In this document: positions 33,843 through 44,282 of the stretch, piece after piece
Numbering within the stretch: the first letter of the stretch is position 1
Layout of the letters: each line of letters starts with the position of its first letter
Assembly: GCF_000170895.1 (NCBI RefSeq)
Contig: NZ_ABCS01000050.1
Coordinates: 1 to 64,000, forward strand
From: Plesiocystis pacifica SIR-1
GTDB taxonomy: Bacteria; Myxococcota_A; Polyangia; Nannocystales; Nannocystaceae
Reading direction: 5' to 3'
DNA length: 64,000 nt
The notes under the pieces: generated by a model
Seen by the model: only the letters and a program-made list of their open reading frames with translations
Database searches by the model: none
What the model was told of the DNA's origin: nothing
Position numbers and translations under genes: made by a program

Positions 33843-34541
33843 ATGAAACACAGCCAGATCATGACAATCGCACTCGGCGCCGCTTTCTTGCTCGGCGCAT
33901 GCGACACGGGAACCACCGTCGACACGCACTTTCGCAGCGAGGAGTGCTTCCGCCAGCAGCAAGCCCGCATCGCCGCGGAGTGGCTCGACGAGGTGCGCGC
34001 GGAGTTCGGCCCGCAGACCGTTCAACAGCTGAGCACCAGGGAGTCGCGGGCACAGTTCATCCACTACGTCCAGACCGTCGCCGCGCAGTGCCCCGACTGC
34101 ACGCGCTCGAACACCCTCGCGGCGCTGCTGGGGCCGGCGTCCGAGCTGGGCAACTACCCGCCGGTCTACAAGCACTACGGCCAGGGCTTCCTCGACGCGG
34201 CGCAGCACTGGGAAGTGGCGGGCTCCGACGCCTGCGGGGCGCCGGCGATCGCCGTCGCGGCGTGCGAGTCCCCCTTCCAGGGCCTCGGCCTGGCCGGCTA
34301 CGAGATCGGGTCGTGCAACTCGGCCTACGGCGGCCTGCCCGTGGCGGACAGCCAGAGCGACGACGACGCTGGCGATGGCCCGGGCTCCCCGGGCGAGGGC
34401 AACTCCGAAGGCACGCAGGGCGGAGAGGAGGACCCCGAGCTCCCCGCCGAGACCGAGGAGAGCGGGGACGTCGACGACCCCTACCCGTGGCCCTGCTCCC
34501 CGCCCTACGAGCCCTGCCCGACGGAATTCCAGGTGCTGTGA
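33843..34541 (+). CDS. Lipoprotein of unknown function, inserted between two copies of the VWA gene tail
   Basis: 232 residues. MKHSQIMTIALGAAFLLGAC is a lipoprotein signal. The mature part has five or more Cys (AAQCPDCTRSN, DACGAPAIAVAACES), a central helical region and an acidic Gly/Glu linker. It ends in a Pro/Cys segment (PWPCSPPYEPCPTEF). GAGGT five bases before the ATG is a ribosome site. No family was recognised. Its flanks carry a direct duplication in opposite orientation to the gene, suggesting arrival by recombination. Confidence 0.72.
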   Translation: MKHSQIMTIALGAAFLLGACDTGTTVDTHFRSEECFRQQQARIAAEWLDEVRAEFGPQTVQQLSTRESRAQFIHYVQTVAAQCPDCTRSNTLAALLGPASELGNYPPVYKHYGQGFLDAAQHWEVAGSDACGAPAIAVAACESPFQGLGLAGYEIGSCNSAYGGLPVADSQSDDDAGDGPGSPGEGNSEGTQGGEEDPELPAETEESGDVDDPYPWPCSPPYEPCPTEFQVL

Positions 34542-34598
34542 CGCGACGCAGGGTCGATCGCCAACACCCAGCAGAGCTTCCCCGAACTCGGCCCGAGC

Positions 34599-36272
34599 TC
34601 AGGCTGCCCCGATCCCGGGGCAGACCGCCTCGGGCTCGTCCACGGTCACGCAGTTGGCCGACACGCTCGTGCCTCCCGCGGCGGGGAAGCCCGGCCGGCG
34701 GGTGATCTCGAACTCCATGTTGAAGTTGAGCTCCACGCACTCCTCGGACATGTCGTCGAGGGGGTCCTCGCTGCTCTCGTCGGCGTCGGTCAGCAGCGCG
34801 TAGCAGACCTTGGCGCCCTCGGGCAGGCGGTAGCCGCCGATCTCTGGGTCGTTGGCGTAGGGCCCCCACTCGCCCTCGCGCTCGCACTCGACGATGGCGT
34901 TGACGGTGCCGTCGGCGAGCTCCTCCTCGACCTCGCAAGACGGCTGGATGAAGGGGACCTCGGGCTCGGTGTCGGCGACGCAGCGGCCGTAGCAGGCCGG
35001 CTGGATCTGATCGCGGATGCGGTCGGCGATGGTCTCGAGGGGGCCGGTGTAGTCCGCCCCGCAGATCGAGAACATCTCGCCGCCGAAGGCCTCGACGACC
35101 TCGCGCTGGCGCACGGGCGGCACGGCGAACTCCCCGCTCGCGCCCTCGCAGCCCGGGCCGATGCCGAAGTTGGCCTGCTGCTCCGGGTCGAGGGCGTCGG
35201 CGTAAACCACCTCGCCGTTTTCATCGACGCCGCCGATGAGGGTCACGATCACGTCCTGGTCGGGGTTGAGGGCCCGCTTGGCGTTCTCGATGCCGGCGAG
35301 CTGATCGACGAAGCGCGAGACCGGGAGCAGCACGGCGTCGTCGGGGTTGCCGGTCGGGGAGCCGTCCTCGGCGTAGTTCACCGCCACGCACTCGTCGTAG
35401 CTCGACGGGTCGCCCGCGCAGTCGACCCCCGCGTTCCAGCACAGCGCCGAGGTCGGGAAGGGCTCGTCGGGGTCCTCCCAAAAGGTCTTGCTGCCCTCGG
35501 CCTCGAAGATCGACGCCCAGTCCTTGTCGTAGGAGCAGTCGGCCTCGTCGGAGATGGTGATCACCGCGAGGATGGCCGAATCGCGCAGGAAGCCGTAGTT
35601 GTCCTCGCCGGGGTTTTGGGCCCGAGCCAGGGCCAGGTACATGGACTCGAGGGGGCTCTCGAAGCCGCAGCCGTTGATGCCCTGGGGCGCGAGGCAGGCG
35701 AAGGCCTCCGCGGTCCCCAGGCCCCCGCCGACGTTGGACTGGCCCTCGATGCGCTCGAGCCAGGGCCGCGGGAGCTCGGCGTCGTCGACGAAGGAGAAGG
35801 TCGGGAGCAGCTCGATGCTCTCGTGGTCGCAGATCTCGAGGCAGGCCTGGACCTGAGCGTCGACGGGGTCGCCGGCGCCCTCGAACACGAAGTCGCCGAG
35901 GCGCTCGCGGCACGAGCTGGCCACGAACTTTCCGCCCTCGGGGGTGGTCTGGCCCGGCGGGCACCAGGGGTTGCCGTTGTCCGTGGTCGTGACCCCGATG
36001 CGGTAGTTGGCCTTGACCGCGGGCTCCTCGAGGATGTCGATCATCGCGCCAAAGTTGGCCGCGAGGTTGGCCTGCTCCGCCGCCATCGAGCCCGAGTTGT
36101 CGATGACCAGCAAGATGTCGACGTCCTTGTTGACCGCGAGCTGGAGCTGGTTCTCCGCCTCGAAGGAACCCTCGAGCTCGACGGGCTTGACCCCGGCGTT
36201 GCAGCCCGCGGTGAGCAGCGGCGAAGCGAGGGCTATCGAAGAGACGAGGAAGCTGCGGACCCGACGCGACAT
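34599..36272 (-). CDS. VWA-domain lipoprotein
   Basis: 557 residues. Lipobox LLTAGC follows a signal peptide. The von Willebrand A domain starts at about 50, with the MIDAS motif DNSGS in ILLVIDNSGSM and the later strand LAVITISDEADCSYDKDW. Many Cys (about 20) suggest disulfides. The domain binds a metal and, through it, a protein ligand. The ATG at 36272 has TAGACT six bases upstream. A fragment of its C-terminus is duplicated at 33605-33790. An adhesion or surface-receptor role is inferred. Confidence 0.88.
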   Translation of the reverse strand: MSRRVRSFLVSSIALASPLLTAGCNAGVKPVELEGSFEAENQLQLAVNKDVDILLVIDNSGSMAAEQANLAANFGAMIDILEEPAVKANYRIGVTTTDNGNPWCPPGQTTPEGGKFVASSCRERLGDFVFEGAGDPVDAQVQACLEICDHESIELLPTFSFVDDAELPRPWLERIEGQSNVGGGLGTAEAFACLAPQGINGCGFESPLESMYLALARAQNPGEDNYGFLRDSAILAVITISDEADCSYDKDWASIFEAEGSKTFWEDPDEPFPTSALCWNAGVDCAGDPSSYDECVAVNYAEDGSPTGNPDDAVLLPVSRFVDQLAGIENAKRALNPDQDVIVTLIGGVDENGEVVYADALDPEQQANFGIGPGCEGASGEFAVPPVRQREVVEAFGGEMFSICGADYTGPLETIADRIRDQIQPACYGRCVADTEPEVPFIQPSCEVEEELADGTVNAIVECEREGEWGPYANDPEIGGYRLPEGAKVCYALLTDADESSEDPLDDMSEECVELNFNMEFEITRRPGFPAAGGTSVSANCVTVDEPEAVCPGIGAA

Positions 36273-36278
36273 GCCGGC

Positions 36279-36284
36279 AGTCTA
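36279..36284 (-). promoter_or_regulatory. -10 element, leaderless start (TAGACT-N6-ATG)
   Basis: TAGACT on the minus strand ends six bases before the ATG at 36272. Confidence 0.6.
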
Positions 36285-36371
36285 TGCCAAACACGCCCAG
36301 GTCTGCTCTGCGAGCGACGTGGGCGTGTTGGGTCCAGCTGAGAACTGGGCTCTCTGGCTCTGCCGCGGGTC

Positions 36372-37085
36372 TCAGCCGTCAGCGGGCGCGGGGGCCTGGT
36401 AGGGCTCGAAGCGCAGCGTGAAGGTCCGGCGGCCCTGGGCGTTGCGCTCCTCCACCTTGTCGGCGGGGATGGCCGAGGCCATCAGGGCCTCCGTCGCGCA
36501 CTGGACCACGGCCTCCGGGGCGGTGGTATGGTCGGCGACGACCTCGATGGTCGACACGGTCCCGGTCTCGGGGTTCATGGCGTAGTCGATGGTCAGCGTG
36601 CCCTGGGCCTCGCGGTCGACCTCGGCCAGGTGGCGGCTGTAGCAGTCGAGCACGCCCTTTTTGGTCGCGCCGAAGGGATCGGCGGCCTGCTTCTTGCGCG
36701 AGCCCGGGGCGAAGTTCCAGGTGAAGGTCGCCTGGGCCCGGTTGGCGTCGGGCGGATCGAGGGCCAGCCCGTCGAGCTCGGCGGTGACGCACTCGGCGAG
36801 GCCCGAAGGCGCCGGCGCGTCCGCGCTCACGACGGACACCTTCTCGAGCGCGCCGGTCTTCTCGGCGACCTCGAACTCGACGACGACCTCGCCCTTGGCG
36901 TCCTCCGCCTCGGCCTCGAGGTAGCGGTCGTAGCAGAGCTCCACGCTCGCGGTCCGGGTCTCGACCAGGGCCTCGAGCTCCTCGGCGTAGAAGTCGGCGT
37001 CGCGCATCCAGGCCGTGCACCCGCTGAGCGCGGGCGAGACGACGAGGGTGGCCAGGGCGGCGATGGTCAGCGTACGCGCGGTCAT
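36372..37085 (-). CDS. Lipoprotein with two tandem AgmX/PglI C-terminal-like domains
   Basis: 237 residues. Signal ending ALSGC. Two similar ~80-residue units follow: VELCYDRYLEAEAEDAKGEV through ATFTWNFAP, and VLDCYSRHLAEVDREAQGTL through FTLRFEPY. Each has the CY start, a G-hxhxhxh strand and a later Cys, as in the TonB-like C-terminal domain of myxobacterial AgmX/PglI proteins. The start codon shares one base with the upstream stop (TGATG), so the OmpA-like lipoprotein and this gene are coupled. A role in an envelope or gliding-type complex is possible but unsupported by neighbours. Confidence 0.75.
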   Translation of the reverse strand: MTARTLTIAALATLVVSPALSGCTAWMRDADFYAEELEALVETRTASVELCYDRYLEAEAEDAKGEVVVEFEVAEKTGALEKVSVVSADAPAPSGLAECVTAELDGLALDPPDANRAQATFTWNFAPGSRKKQAADPFGATKKGVLDCYSRHLAEVDREAQGTLTIDYAMNPETGTVSTIEVVADHTTAPEAVVQCATEALMASAIPADKVEERNAQGRRTFTLRFEPYQAPAPADG

Positions 37086-37627
37086 CACTTGGTCTCCTCG
37101 GGGGTCGCTGCGGCCAGCTCGACGCTGAGCGTGACGTGGCGAGCCTCGTCCTCGGACCTGCCCGCGCCCACGGCCTCGAGGCGCCCGGCCTCGATGCCCT
37201 CGGTGGTCAGCTGGTCGACGATCTGCTGGGCCAAGCCCGCGCTGCGTTTTTTGTGGGCCCGCTTGCTGCCGCTCCCGATGCTCTGGGCCTCGACGCGCAG
37301 CGTCGTCACCTCGGGGTGCTTGGCCAGCCACTTGGCGAGGGCCTCGATGATGTCGGCGTGCTCGGGCGAGAGCACCCCGTCCTCGGTGAAGGTCAGCGCC
37401 TCGTCGACCCACACCGTCGTCGTCCCTTCCAGGCGCACCCGCGGAGGCGGAGGCTGGGGCACCGCCGGGAGATCGGCGATGGGCTTGGCCGGGGGCTTGG
37501 CCGAGACGTCGATGGGGAACTCGGGCTTCACCTCGACCACGGTGGAGCAAGCGAGGGCCTGAGACAGCCCCGCGACGAGGGAGAGGACCGCGAGGCCGCG
37601 AGAGAGGGAGGAGGCGAGACGCGTCAT
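37085..37627 (-). CDS. OmpA-like domain lipoprotein
   Basis: 180 residues. Lipoprotein signal ending LSQALAC, a Pro-rich linker (AVPQPPPPRV), then an OmpA-like domain: ALTFTEDGVLSPEHADIIEA, LRVEAQSIGSGSKRAHKKRS and QIVDQLTTEGIEAGRLEAVG. The usual peptidoglycan Asp/Arg pair is not clearly kept: AQSIGSGSKR stands where GHTDxxGxxxxN would be. Peptidoglycan binding may therefore be lost. ATG at 37627. The stop overlaps the next gene's start by one base. Confidence 0.8.
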   Translation of the reverse strand: MTRLASSLSRGLAVLSLVAGLSQALACSTVVEVKPEFPIDVSAKPPAKPIADLPAVPQPPPPRVRLEGTTTVWVDEALTFTEDGVLSPEHADIIEALAKWLAKHPEVTTLRVEAQSIGSGSKRAHKKRSAGLAQQIVDQLTTEGIEAGRLEAVGAGRSEDEARHVTLSVELAAATPEETK

Positions 37628-37858
37628 GATGGGTCCAGCGCCCGGATAATCGGGGCCGAGGGCCGGTCGCGCAAGGGCGCCCGCCATTGGCACGTAGCCG
37701 TAACGCTAGGAGCCGAGCGCGCAGCGGCCAAGCGGGCCTACTCACGAAATTCCCAAGCACGACACCCTCAACTGCGAGCTCCACGCTCACCCCCTCACCC
37801 AATCACGTCTCCGTCAAACGACGCCGTGATGCCCATCTCCCGTCAAACGAACCCCAAG

Positions 37859-37985
37859 ACGCCCCTCACCCCCGCCAAGCGAACACTGAGACGCCCCCTC
37901 ACCCCCGCCAAGCGAACACCAAAACGCCCCCTCACCCCCGCCAAGCGAACACCGAGACGCCCCCTCACCCCCGCCAAACGAACGC
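37859..37985. repeat. 33-bp tandem repeat, four copies
   Basis: The unit begins acgccccctcacccccgcca and continues agcgaacaccgag. Copies start at 37859 (32 bp), 37891, 37924 and 37957, the last decaying into the dispersed element. Remnants of the same motif (gtcaaacga) lie upstream from 37806. It is intergenic, just downstream of a minus-strand gene. Confidence 0.9.
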
Positions 37986-38103
37986 CCCCCTCGGGGGGCG
38001 ACCACATGCGGCCTGAGGAGGCACGAACCCCCTTTGCCCACCAGCCAAAGCGGAGGAGCGGACAGCGACGAAGCGCCCCCGGTCCGAGGGCGCCTGCGGG
38101 GGC
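37983..38103 (-). repeat. Dispersed 3' element, copy 2
   Basis: The hairpin CGCCCCCC, TC, GGGGGGCG (37983-38000) is followed by ACCACATG, GGCACGAA, TTTGCCCACCA and GGCGCCTGCGGGGGC. It ends exactly at the stop of the sugar dehydrogenase gene. The landmarks match copy 1 at 18881-18973. Confidence 0.6.
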
Positions 38104-39528
38104 CTAGTTAGGAACAATGCGGAAGATCCGCGAGGTGGGCGGGTGCGGCGGCTGGAAGCCGAAGTTCCCCTCCGCCACGTACACGTCCCCCCACGCGTTG
38201 CCGCCCAGGCTCGACACGTTCTGCGGGTTGGCGAGCTCGCCGTGGAAGTCCACGCTCGAGCCGTCCCAGGTCAGGGCCCACAGGCGGTTGAGCACGTAGT
38301 CGGCGAAGAAGTAGCGGCCGTCCCAGCCGGGCACCTCGCACGAGTGGTAGACGTAGCCGCCCGTGACCGAGCGCTGGCCGCCGCCGTAGTCGTAGATCGG
38401 CGCGATGTAGCCGTCGGCGTTGGGCTGGTTGGGGCCCGCCGAGGTGTCGCAGTTGTTCTGATCGAAGCAGTGGTTGCCCTCCATGGGCACCCAGCCGTAG
38501 TTGCCCCCGGACTCGATCACGTCGATCTCCTCGTAGGCGTTTTGGCCGACGTCGCCCGCGTACATCACCCCGGTCTCGGGGTCGAAGGCGAAGCGCCACA
38601 CGTTGCGCAGGCCGTAGGCGTAGATCTCGGGCAGCGCCCCGTTGACGTCGACGAAGGGGTTGTCCGCGGGGATGGAGTACTCCTCGCCGTTCCCCGGGGT
38701 GATGTCGACGCGCATGATCTTGCCGTAGTGGGTGCTCAGATCCTGCGCGCGGTCGAAGGGGTCGCCCTGCTCGCCGCCGTCGCCGATCGAGAAGTAGAGC
38801 ATCCCGTCGGGCCCAAACTCGACCTGGCCGCCGTTGTGGTTGGCCTGGGACTGGGGCTTGTCGTAGAGGATCCGCTCGCTGCCGGGGTCGGCCTGGTCGG
38901 GGTCGTTGGGGTCGAGGCTGAACTCGGACACCCGCGTGCGCAGGGCTCCGGAGGGGCTGTAGTGCACGTAGACCCGGGGGTCGTCGGGGAAGTCGGGGTG
39001 GAAGTCCATGGCCAGCACGCCCATCTCCGAGAAGTCGTTGACGTCGAGGGAGAGGAAGGGCGTGGGGTTGGGCGAGGTGCTGCCCGGCTCGACGATCACG
39101 ATGTCGCCGCTCTTGAGGGTGACGAACAGGCGATCGGGCTGCTCGGGGTGGCCGATGACGAAGGTCGGACCCGAGAGGCCCTCGGCGACGACCTCGAGGC
39201 CGACGTCGGGGGTGCCGTCGACGGGGTCGTAAGGGCAAGGCGGGATCTCGGTGCCGGTCTCGGTGTCCGTCTCGGTCTCGGTGTCCGTCTCGGTCCCGGT
39301 CTCAGTCTCCGCCGTCTCCGTGCTCGTGTCGGCGTCGGTGCTCGTGTCCGTGCCGTCGGCGGTGCCGGTCTCGGTGTCCGTGTCCGTGCCCGCCGTGGTC
39401 GAGGTCGTGTCGTCGCCGGCGGTCTCTCCGATCTCGTCGTCCGAGTTGCCGTTGTCGCCACAGGCGGGGGCGATCAGGGCGAGGGAGGCGAGAGAGAGCA
39501 GGCCGAAAGATTTCCAAGCAGGCTTCAT
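38104..39528 (-). CDS. PQQ-dependent sugar (GSDH/sorbosone) dehydrogenase-like lipoprotein
   Basis: 474 residues. Signal ending LALIAPAC, stalk with SDDEIGETAGDD and Thr-Asp-Thr-Glu repeats. The GSDH six-blade propeller follows: GLEVVAEGLSGPTFV, MGVLAMDFHPDF, NHNGGQVEFGPDGMLYFSIG, YGKIMRVDI, YGLRNVWRFAFDP, GGNYGWVPMEG. The NHNGG and GLRNVWR segments match the PQQ and substrate site of soluble glucose/aldose dehydrogenases. ATG at 39528 with TAGCGT seven bases upstream. Surface oxidation of sugars is inferred; the true cofactor is untested. Confidence 0.88.
   Translation of the reverse strand: MKPAWKSFGLLSLASLALIAPACGDNGNSDDEIGETAGDDTTSTTAGTDTDTETGTADGTDTSTDADTSTETAETETGTETDTETETDTETGTEIPPCPYDPVDGTPDVGLEVVAEGLSGPTFVIGHPEQPDRLFVTLKSGDIVIVEPGSTSPNPTPFLSLDVNDFSEMGVLAMDFHPDFPDDPRVYVHYSPSGALRTRVSEFSLDPNDPDQADPGSERILYDKPQSQANHNGGQVEFGPDGMLYFSIGDGGEQGDPFDRAQDLSTHYGKIMRVDITPGNGEEYSIPADNPFVDVNGALPEIYAYGLRNVWRFAFDPETGVMYAGDVGQNAYEEIDVIESGGNYGWVPMEGNHCFDQNNCDTSAGPNQPNADGYIAPIYDYGGGQRSVTGGYVYHSCEVPGWDGRYFFADYVLNRLWALTWDGSSVDFHGELANPQNVSSLGGNAWGDVYVAEGNFGFQPPHPPTSRIFRIVPN
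39240..39405 (-). repeat. Hexamer-type stalk repeat (TDTETG)
   Basis: Repeated ctcggtgtccgt units encode the Thr-Asp-Thr-Glu stalk of the sugar dehydrogenase lipoprotein. Confidence 0.7.
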
Positions 39529-39535
39529 GGCCGGG

Positions 39536-39541
39536 ACGCTA
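39536..39541 (-). promoter_or_regulatory. -10 element, leaderless start (TAGCGT-N7-ATG)
   Basis: TAGCGT on the minus strand ends seven bases before the ATG at 39528 and selects it over an in-frame ATG at 39624. Confidence 0.6.
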
Positions 39542-39678
39542 TCACGCCCGACCCCGCGTCGAGGGAGGACTCCTCGACCCAAGTGGGGGGCTCGAGCGGC
39601 CCTGCGTGACCGGGCGTCAAACACGTATTCTCCGCCGCCGAAGCGACGGGTCTCGAAGCTCGTCGCCGCGCCTGCGAG

Positions 39679-41832
<2,154 letters not shown>

Positions 41833-41839
41833 CGACCCG

Positions 41840-41845
41840 AGCATA
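41840..41845 (-). promoter_or_regulatory. -10 element, leaderless start (TATGCT-N7-ATG)
   Basis: TATGCT on the minus strand ends seven bases before the ATG at 41832. The upstream in-frame ATG at 41844 lies inside this hexamer. Confidence 0.6.
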
Positions 41846-41970
41846 TAGCATCCCTGGAGCAGGATGGCGCCACATGGTGTTTGGGCCACGCCCCGGCCCT
41901 GGGGCCCTCGGGGCTCCCAACTCCGGGGGGTCGCCGCGGGGCCGGGCTTCTCCATCCTCGGGCGGCGCAG

Positions 41971-41976
41971 TATTTT
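41971..41976 (+). promoter_or_regulatory. -10 element, leaderless start (TATTTT-N6-ATG)
   Basis: TATTTT ends six bases before the ATG at 41983. Kinase and protease are thus driven by two back-to-back leaderless promoters 126 bases apart. Confidence 0.6.
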
Positions 41977-41982
41977 GTGGCC

Positions 41983-43263
41983 ATGGGGCCCCCGAGAAAC
42001 GCGCAGGCCAGGACGGGACAAAGGCGCAGGCTCGGGGGGATCCGCACGCCTCGGCCACGGCTCGACCCTGCGCTCGGGCTCGGGATCGCCCTGGTGCTGG
42101 GCCTCGGGCTCGGCTGTGATCTCGGGCCCGTCGACGCGGCTCCAGAGGCCGCTCCGGCTCAGGTCCCCGCCCCGCCGCCGGAGGTCGCCGCCCCGAGCCC
42201 CGAGCTCCCCCAGCCCCAGCCCCAGCCCCAGCCTTCGGCAGGACCCCGGGTCGGCTCCCCAGTGCCACCGCCCTCCCCCGGCGCAGCCCTCGAAGACGAG
42301 CGCAACACCGTCGCCGTGTTCCAGTCGGCGGCCCCCGCCACGGTCTTCGTCACCCAGTCCCAGCTCGTGCGCGACCGCTTCACCATGCGCGTCGATCAGA
42401 TCCCCGCCGGCACCGGCTCGGGCTTCATCTGGGACACCCGCGGCCACATCGTGACCAACTTCCACGTCGTCGACGGCGGCGACAGCTTCTCCGTCACCCT
42501 CTACGACGACCGCACCGTGCCCGCGCGCCTGGTCGGCGGCGACCGCAAGCGCGACATCGCCGTGCTCGCCCTGAAGCTCGACCCGGCCGAGGCCGGCATG
42601 CTGATCCCCGTCAACCTCCCGCCCGAGGACGAGCCCCTGGTCGTCGGCCAAAAGGCCCTGGCGATCGGCAACCCCTTCGGCCTCGACCACACCCTCACCG
42701 TCGGCGTGATCTCGGCCCTCGAGCGCGAGGTCCCCGGCTACGGCGGGGTCACGATCCGCGACATGATCCAGACCGACGCGTCGATCAACCCGGGCAACTC
42801 TGGCGGCCCGCTGCTCGACTCCTCGGGCCGGCTGATCGGCATGAACACGATCATCTTCTCGAAGAGCGGCAGCTCCGCGGGCATCGGCTTCGCGGTCCCC
42901 GTGGCCACGGTCCGCCGCCTGGTCCCCCAGCTCATCGAGTACGGCCACGCGCGCCGGGCCGGGCTCGGGGTCGAGGTCGTCGACGATCGCCTGGCCAAGC
43001 GCAACCGCATCGAGGGGGTGATCATCGAGGCGGCCCTGCCCGGGGGCCCCGCGGCGAGCGCGGGCCTCCGCGGGCTGCGACGCAAGGGCCGCGAGGTGCT
43101 GCTCGGCGACGTGATCGTCGGCATCGACGACCACGCCGTGGGCAACTACGACGAGCTGTTCAACGCCCTCGAGGACTACGAGCCCGGCGACGAGGTCCAG
43201 GTCAAGGTCCGCCGCGCCGGCGAGGTCTTCGCCATCCCCGTCACCTTGGGCGTGGTCGGGTGA
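41983..43263 (+). CDS. HtrA/Deg-type serine protease with PDZ domain, lipoprotein
   Basis: 426 residues. After an Arg-rich start the signal ends LGLGLGC, a lipobox. A Pro/Gln linker follows. The protease domain has GSGFIWDTRGHIVTNFHVVD (His), RDIAVLAL (Asp) and INPGNSGGPLLD (Ser). One C-terminal PDZ domain holds EAALPGGPAASAGLRG and GDVIVGIDDHAVGNYDELFN. The family degrades misfolded envelope proteins. Anchoring as a lipoprotein is less usual than a TM helix or free secretion. The frame is open far upstream, but the ATG at 41983 fits both the promoter and the signal. Confidence 0.92.
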   Translation: MGPPRNAQARTGQRRRLGGIRTPRPRLDPALGLGIALVLGLGLGCDLGPVDAAPEAAPAQVPAPPPEVAAPSPELPQPQPQPQPSAGPRVGSPVPPPSPGAALEDERNTVAVFQSAAPATVFVTQSQLVRDRFTMRVDQIPAGTGSGFIWDTRGHIVTNFHVVDGGDSFSVTLYDDRTVPARLVGGDRKRDIAVLALKLDPAEAGMLIPVNLPPEDEPLVVGQKALAIGNPFGLDHTLTVGVISALEREVPGYGGVTIRDMIQTDASINPGNSGGPLLDSSGRLIGMNTIIFSKSGSSAGIGFAVPVATVRRLVPQLIEYGHARRAGLGVEVVDDRLAKRNRIEGVIIEAALPGGPAASAGLRGLRRKGREVLLGDVIVGIDDHAVGNYDELFNALEDYEPGDEVQVKVRRAGEVFAIPVTLGVVG

Positions 43264-43307
43264 GCCGGCCGGGGAGGCGCGCGGTGGACCTCGGCCCGCG
43301 GGCGATC

Positions 43308-43313
43308 TAGCTT
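43308..43313 (+). promoter_or_regulatory. -10 element, leaderless start (TAGCTT-N6-ATG)
   Basis: TAGCTT ends six bases before the ATG of hslO at 43320, so this motif also serves a housekeeping chaperone gene. Confidence 0.6.
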
Positions 43314-43319
43314 GCGTCA

Positions 43320-44231
43320 ATGGACGCGCTGCTGCGTGCGATCAACCAACCGGAGACGATCCGCATCGTCGCCGCGACCACCTCGGACGCCGTGCGCGAG
43401 GCCTGTCGGCGCCAGCGCGCGACCGGGGCCGAGGCCATCGCCCTGGGCCGGGCGATGACCGCCGGCGTGCTCCTGGCGACCTTCGCCAAGCGCGAGCGAG
43501 AGCGCGTGCGCATCCAGCTGATGGGCGACGGCTCCGTGGCCCAAGTCATCGCCGACGCCCACGGCGACGGCCGCGTGCGCGCGTGCATCGTCCACCGAGA
43601 CGAGGCCCAGCCCGACGCGAGCCCAGCTCCGGTCCCCGAGGTCGACGGGCGCCCGAGCACCGCGGCGGTCATCGGCCGCAGCGGTCAGGTCGTGGTCACC
43701 CGCGACCTCGGCATGGCCCGCCCCTACCAGGGCAGCGTCGACCTGCGCTCCGGGGAGGTCGACGAGGACCTCGAGCACTACCTCGACCACAGCGAGCAGC
43801 TGCCCACGGTGCTCCGCGCCGAGGTCGTGCTCGGCAGCGACGGCCGCGTGCTGCGGGCGGCCGGCGTGCTCGTCCAGAGCTTCCCCGGCAGCCCCCCCGA
43901 GCTGCTCTTGCCCCCCCACGCCCGGCTCGCCGGGGACAGCCTGCGGACCTTGCTGGCCGCTCACGACCGCGAGCCCGAGCAGCTCGTCGGCCTGGCCCTG
44001 GGCGGCGAGGCCTTCCGCACCATGCTCGAGAACCCCGTGCGCTTCCACTGCCCCTGCGGCCCCGAGCGCGCCCTGTCCGTGCTCGCAACCTTGGGCGCCG
44101 CGGACCTCGAGTCCCTCGCCGACGAGCGCGAGCAGACCGAGGTGGGGTGCAACTTCTGTGGTCAAACCACGTTGGTCTCGGCCCCGCAGCTGCGCGCCCT
44201 CGCTCAGCGCCTGCGCAGCGGCCAGTCCTGA
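43320..44231 (+). CDS. hslO: Hsp33 redox-regulated holdase chaperone
   Basis: 303 residues. The N-terminal substrate domain contains GRAMTAGVLLATFAKRER. The C-terminal redox switch has the four zinc Cys in FHCPCGPERA and VGCNFCGQT (CxC and CxxC), as in Hsp33. On oxidation, zinc is lost and the protein binds unfolded clients in the cytoplasm. An rluA-family gene follows about 50 bases later and may be co-transcribed. Confidence 0.95.
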   Translation: MDALLRAINQPETIRIVAATTSDAVREACRRQRATGAEAIALGRAMTAGVLLATFAKRERERVRIQLMGDGSVAQVIADAHGDGRVRACIVHRDEAQPDASPAPVPEVDGRPSTAAVIGRSGQVVVTRDLGMARPYQGSVDLRSGEVDEDLEHYLDHSEQLPTVLRAEVVLGSDGRVLRAAGVLVQSFPGSPPELLLPPHARLAGDSLRTLLAAHDREPEQLVGLALGGEAFRTMLENPVRFHCPCGPERALSVLATLGAADLESLADEREQTEVGCNFCGQTTLVSAPQLRALAQRLRSGQS

Positions 44232-44282
44232 CCAAGTCCGACCAGCCCCGACCCGTCCAACGCCAGCGACCCCGTGAACTCC

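Larger units (their letters stand above)
37628..38103. other. 476-base intergenic region with tandem and dispersed repeats
   Basis: Holds the upstream region of the OmpA-like gene, four copies of a 33-bp repeat (37859-37985) and the second dispersed 3' element (37983-38103). A short minus-strand frame over the tandem repeat encodes GGGEGASRCSL-type repeats, but it has no start context and is treated as non-coding. Confidence 0.6.

Noticed and set aside
37859-37985. Possible CRISPR array
   Set aside because: Units are directly contiguous with no unique spacers, and no cas genes are present.
37814-38041. Minus-strand frame with repeated GGGEGASRCSL-type units
   Set aside because: It is a by-product of the 33-bp tandem repeat. 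No ribosome site, no leaderless -10 and no folded domain.
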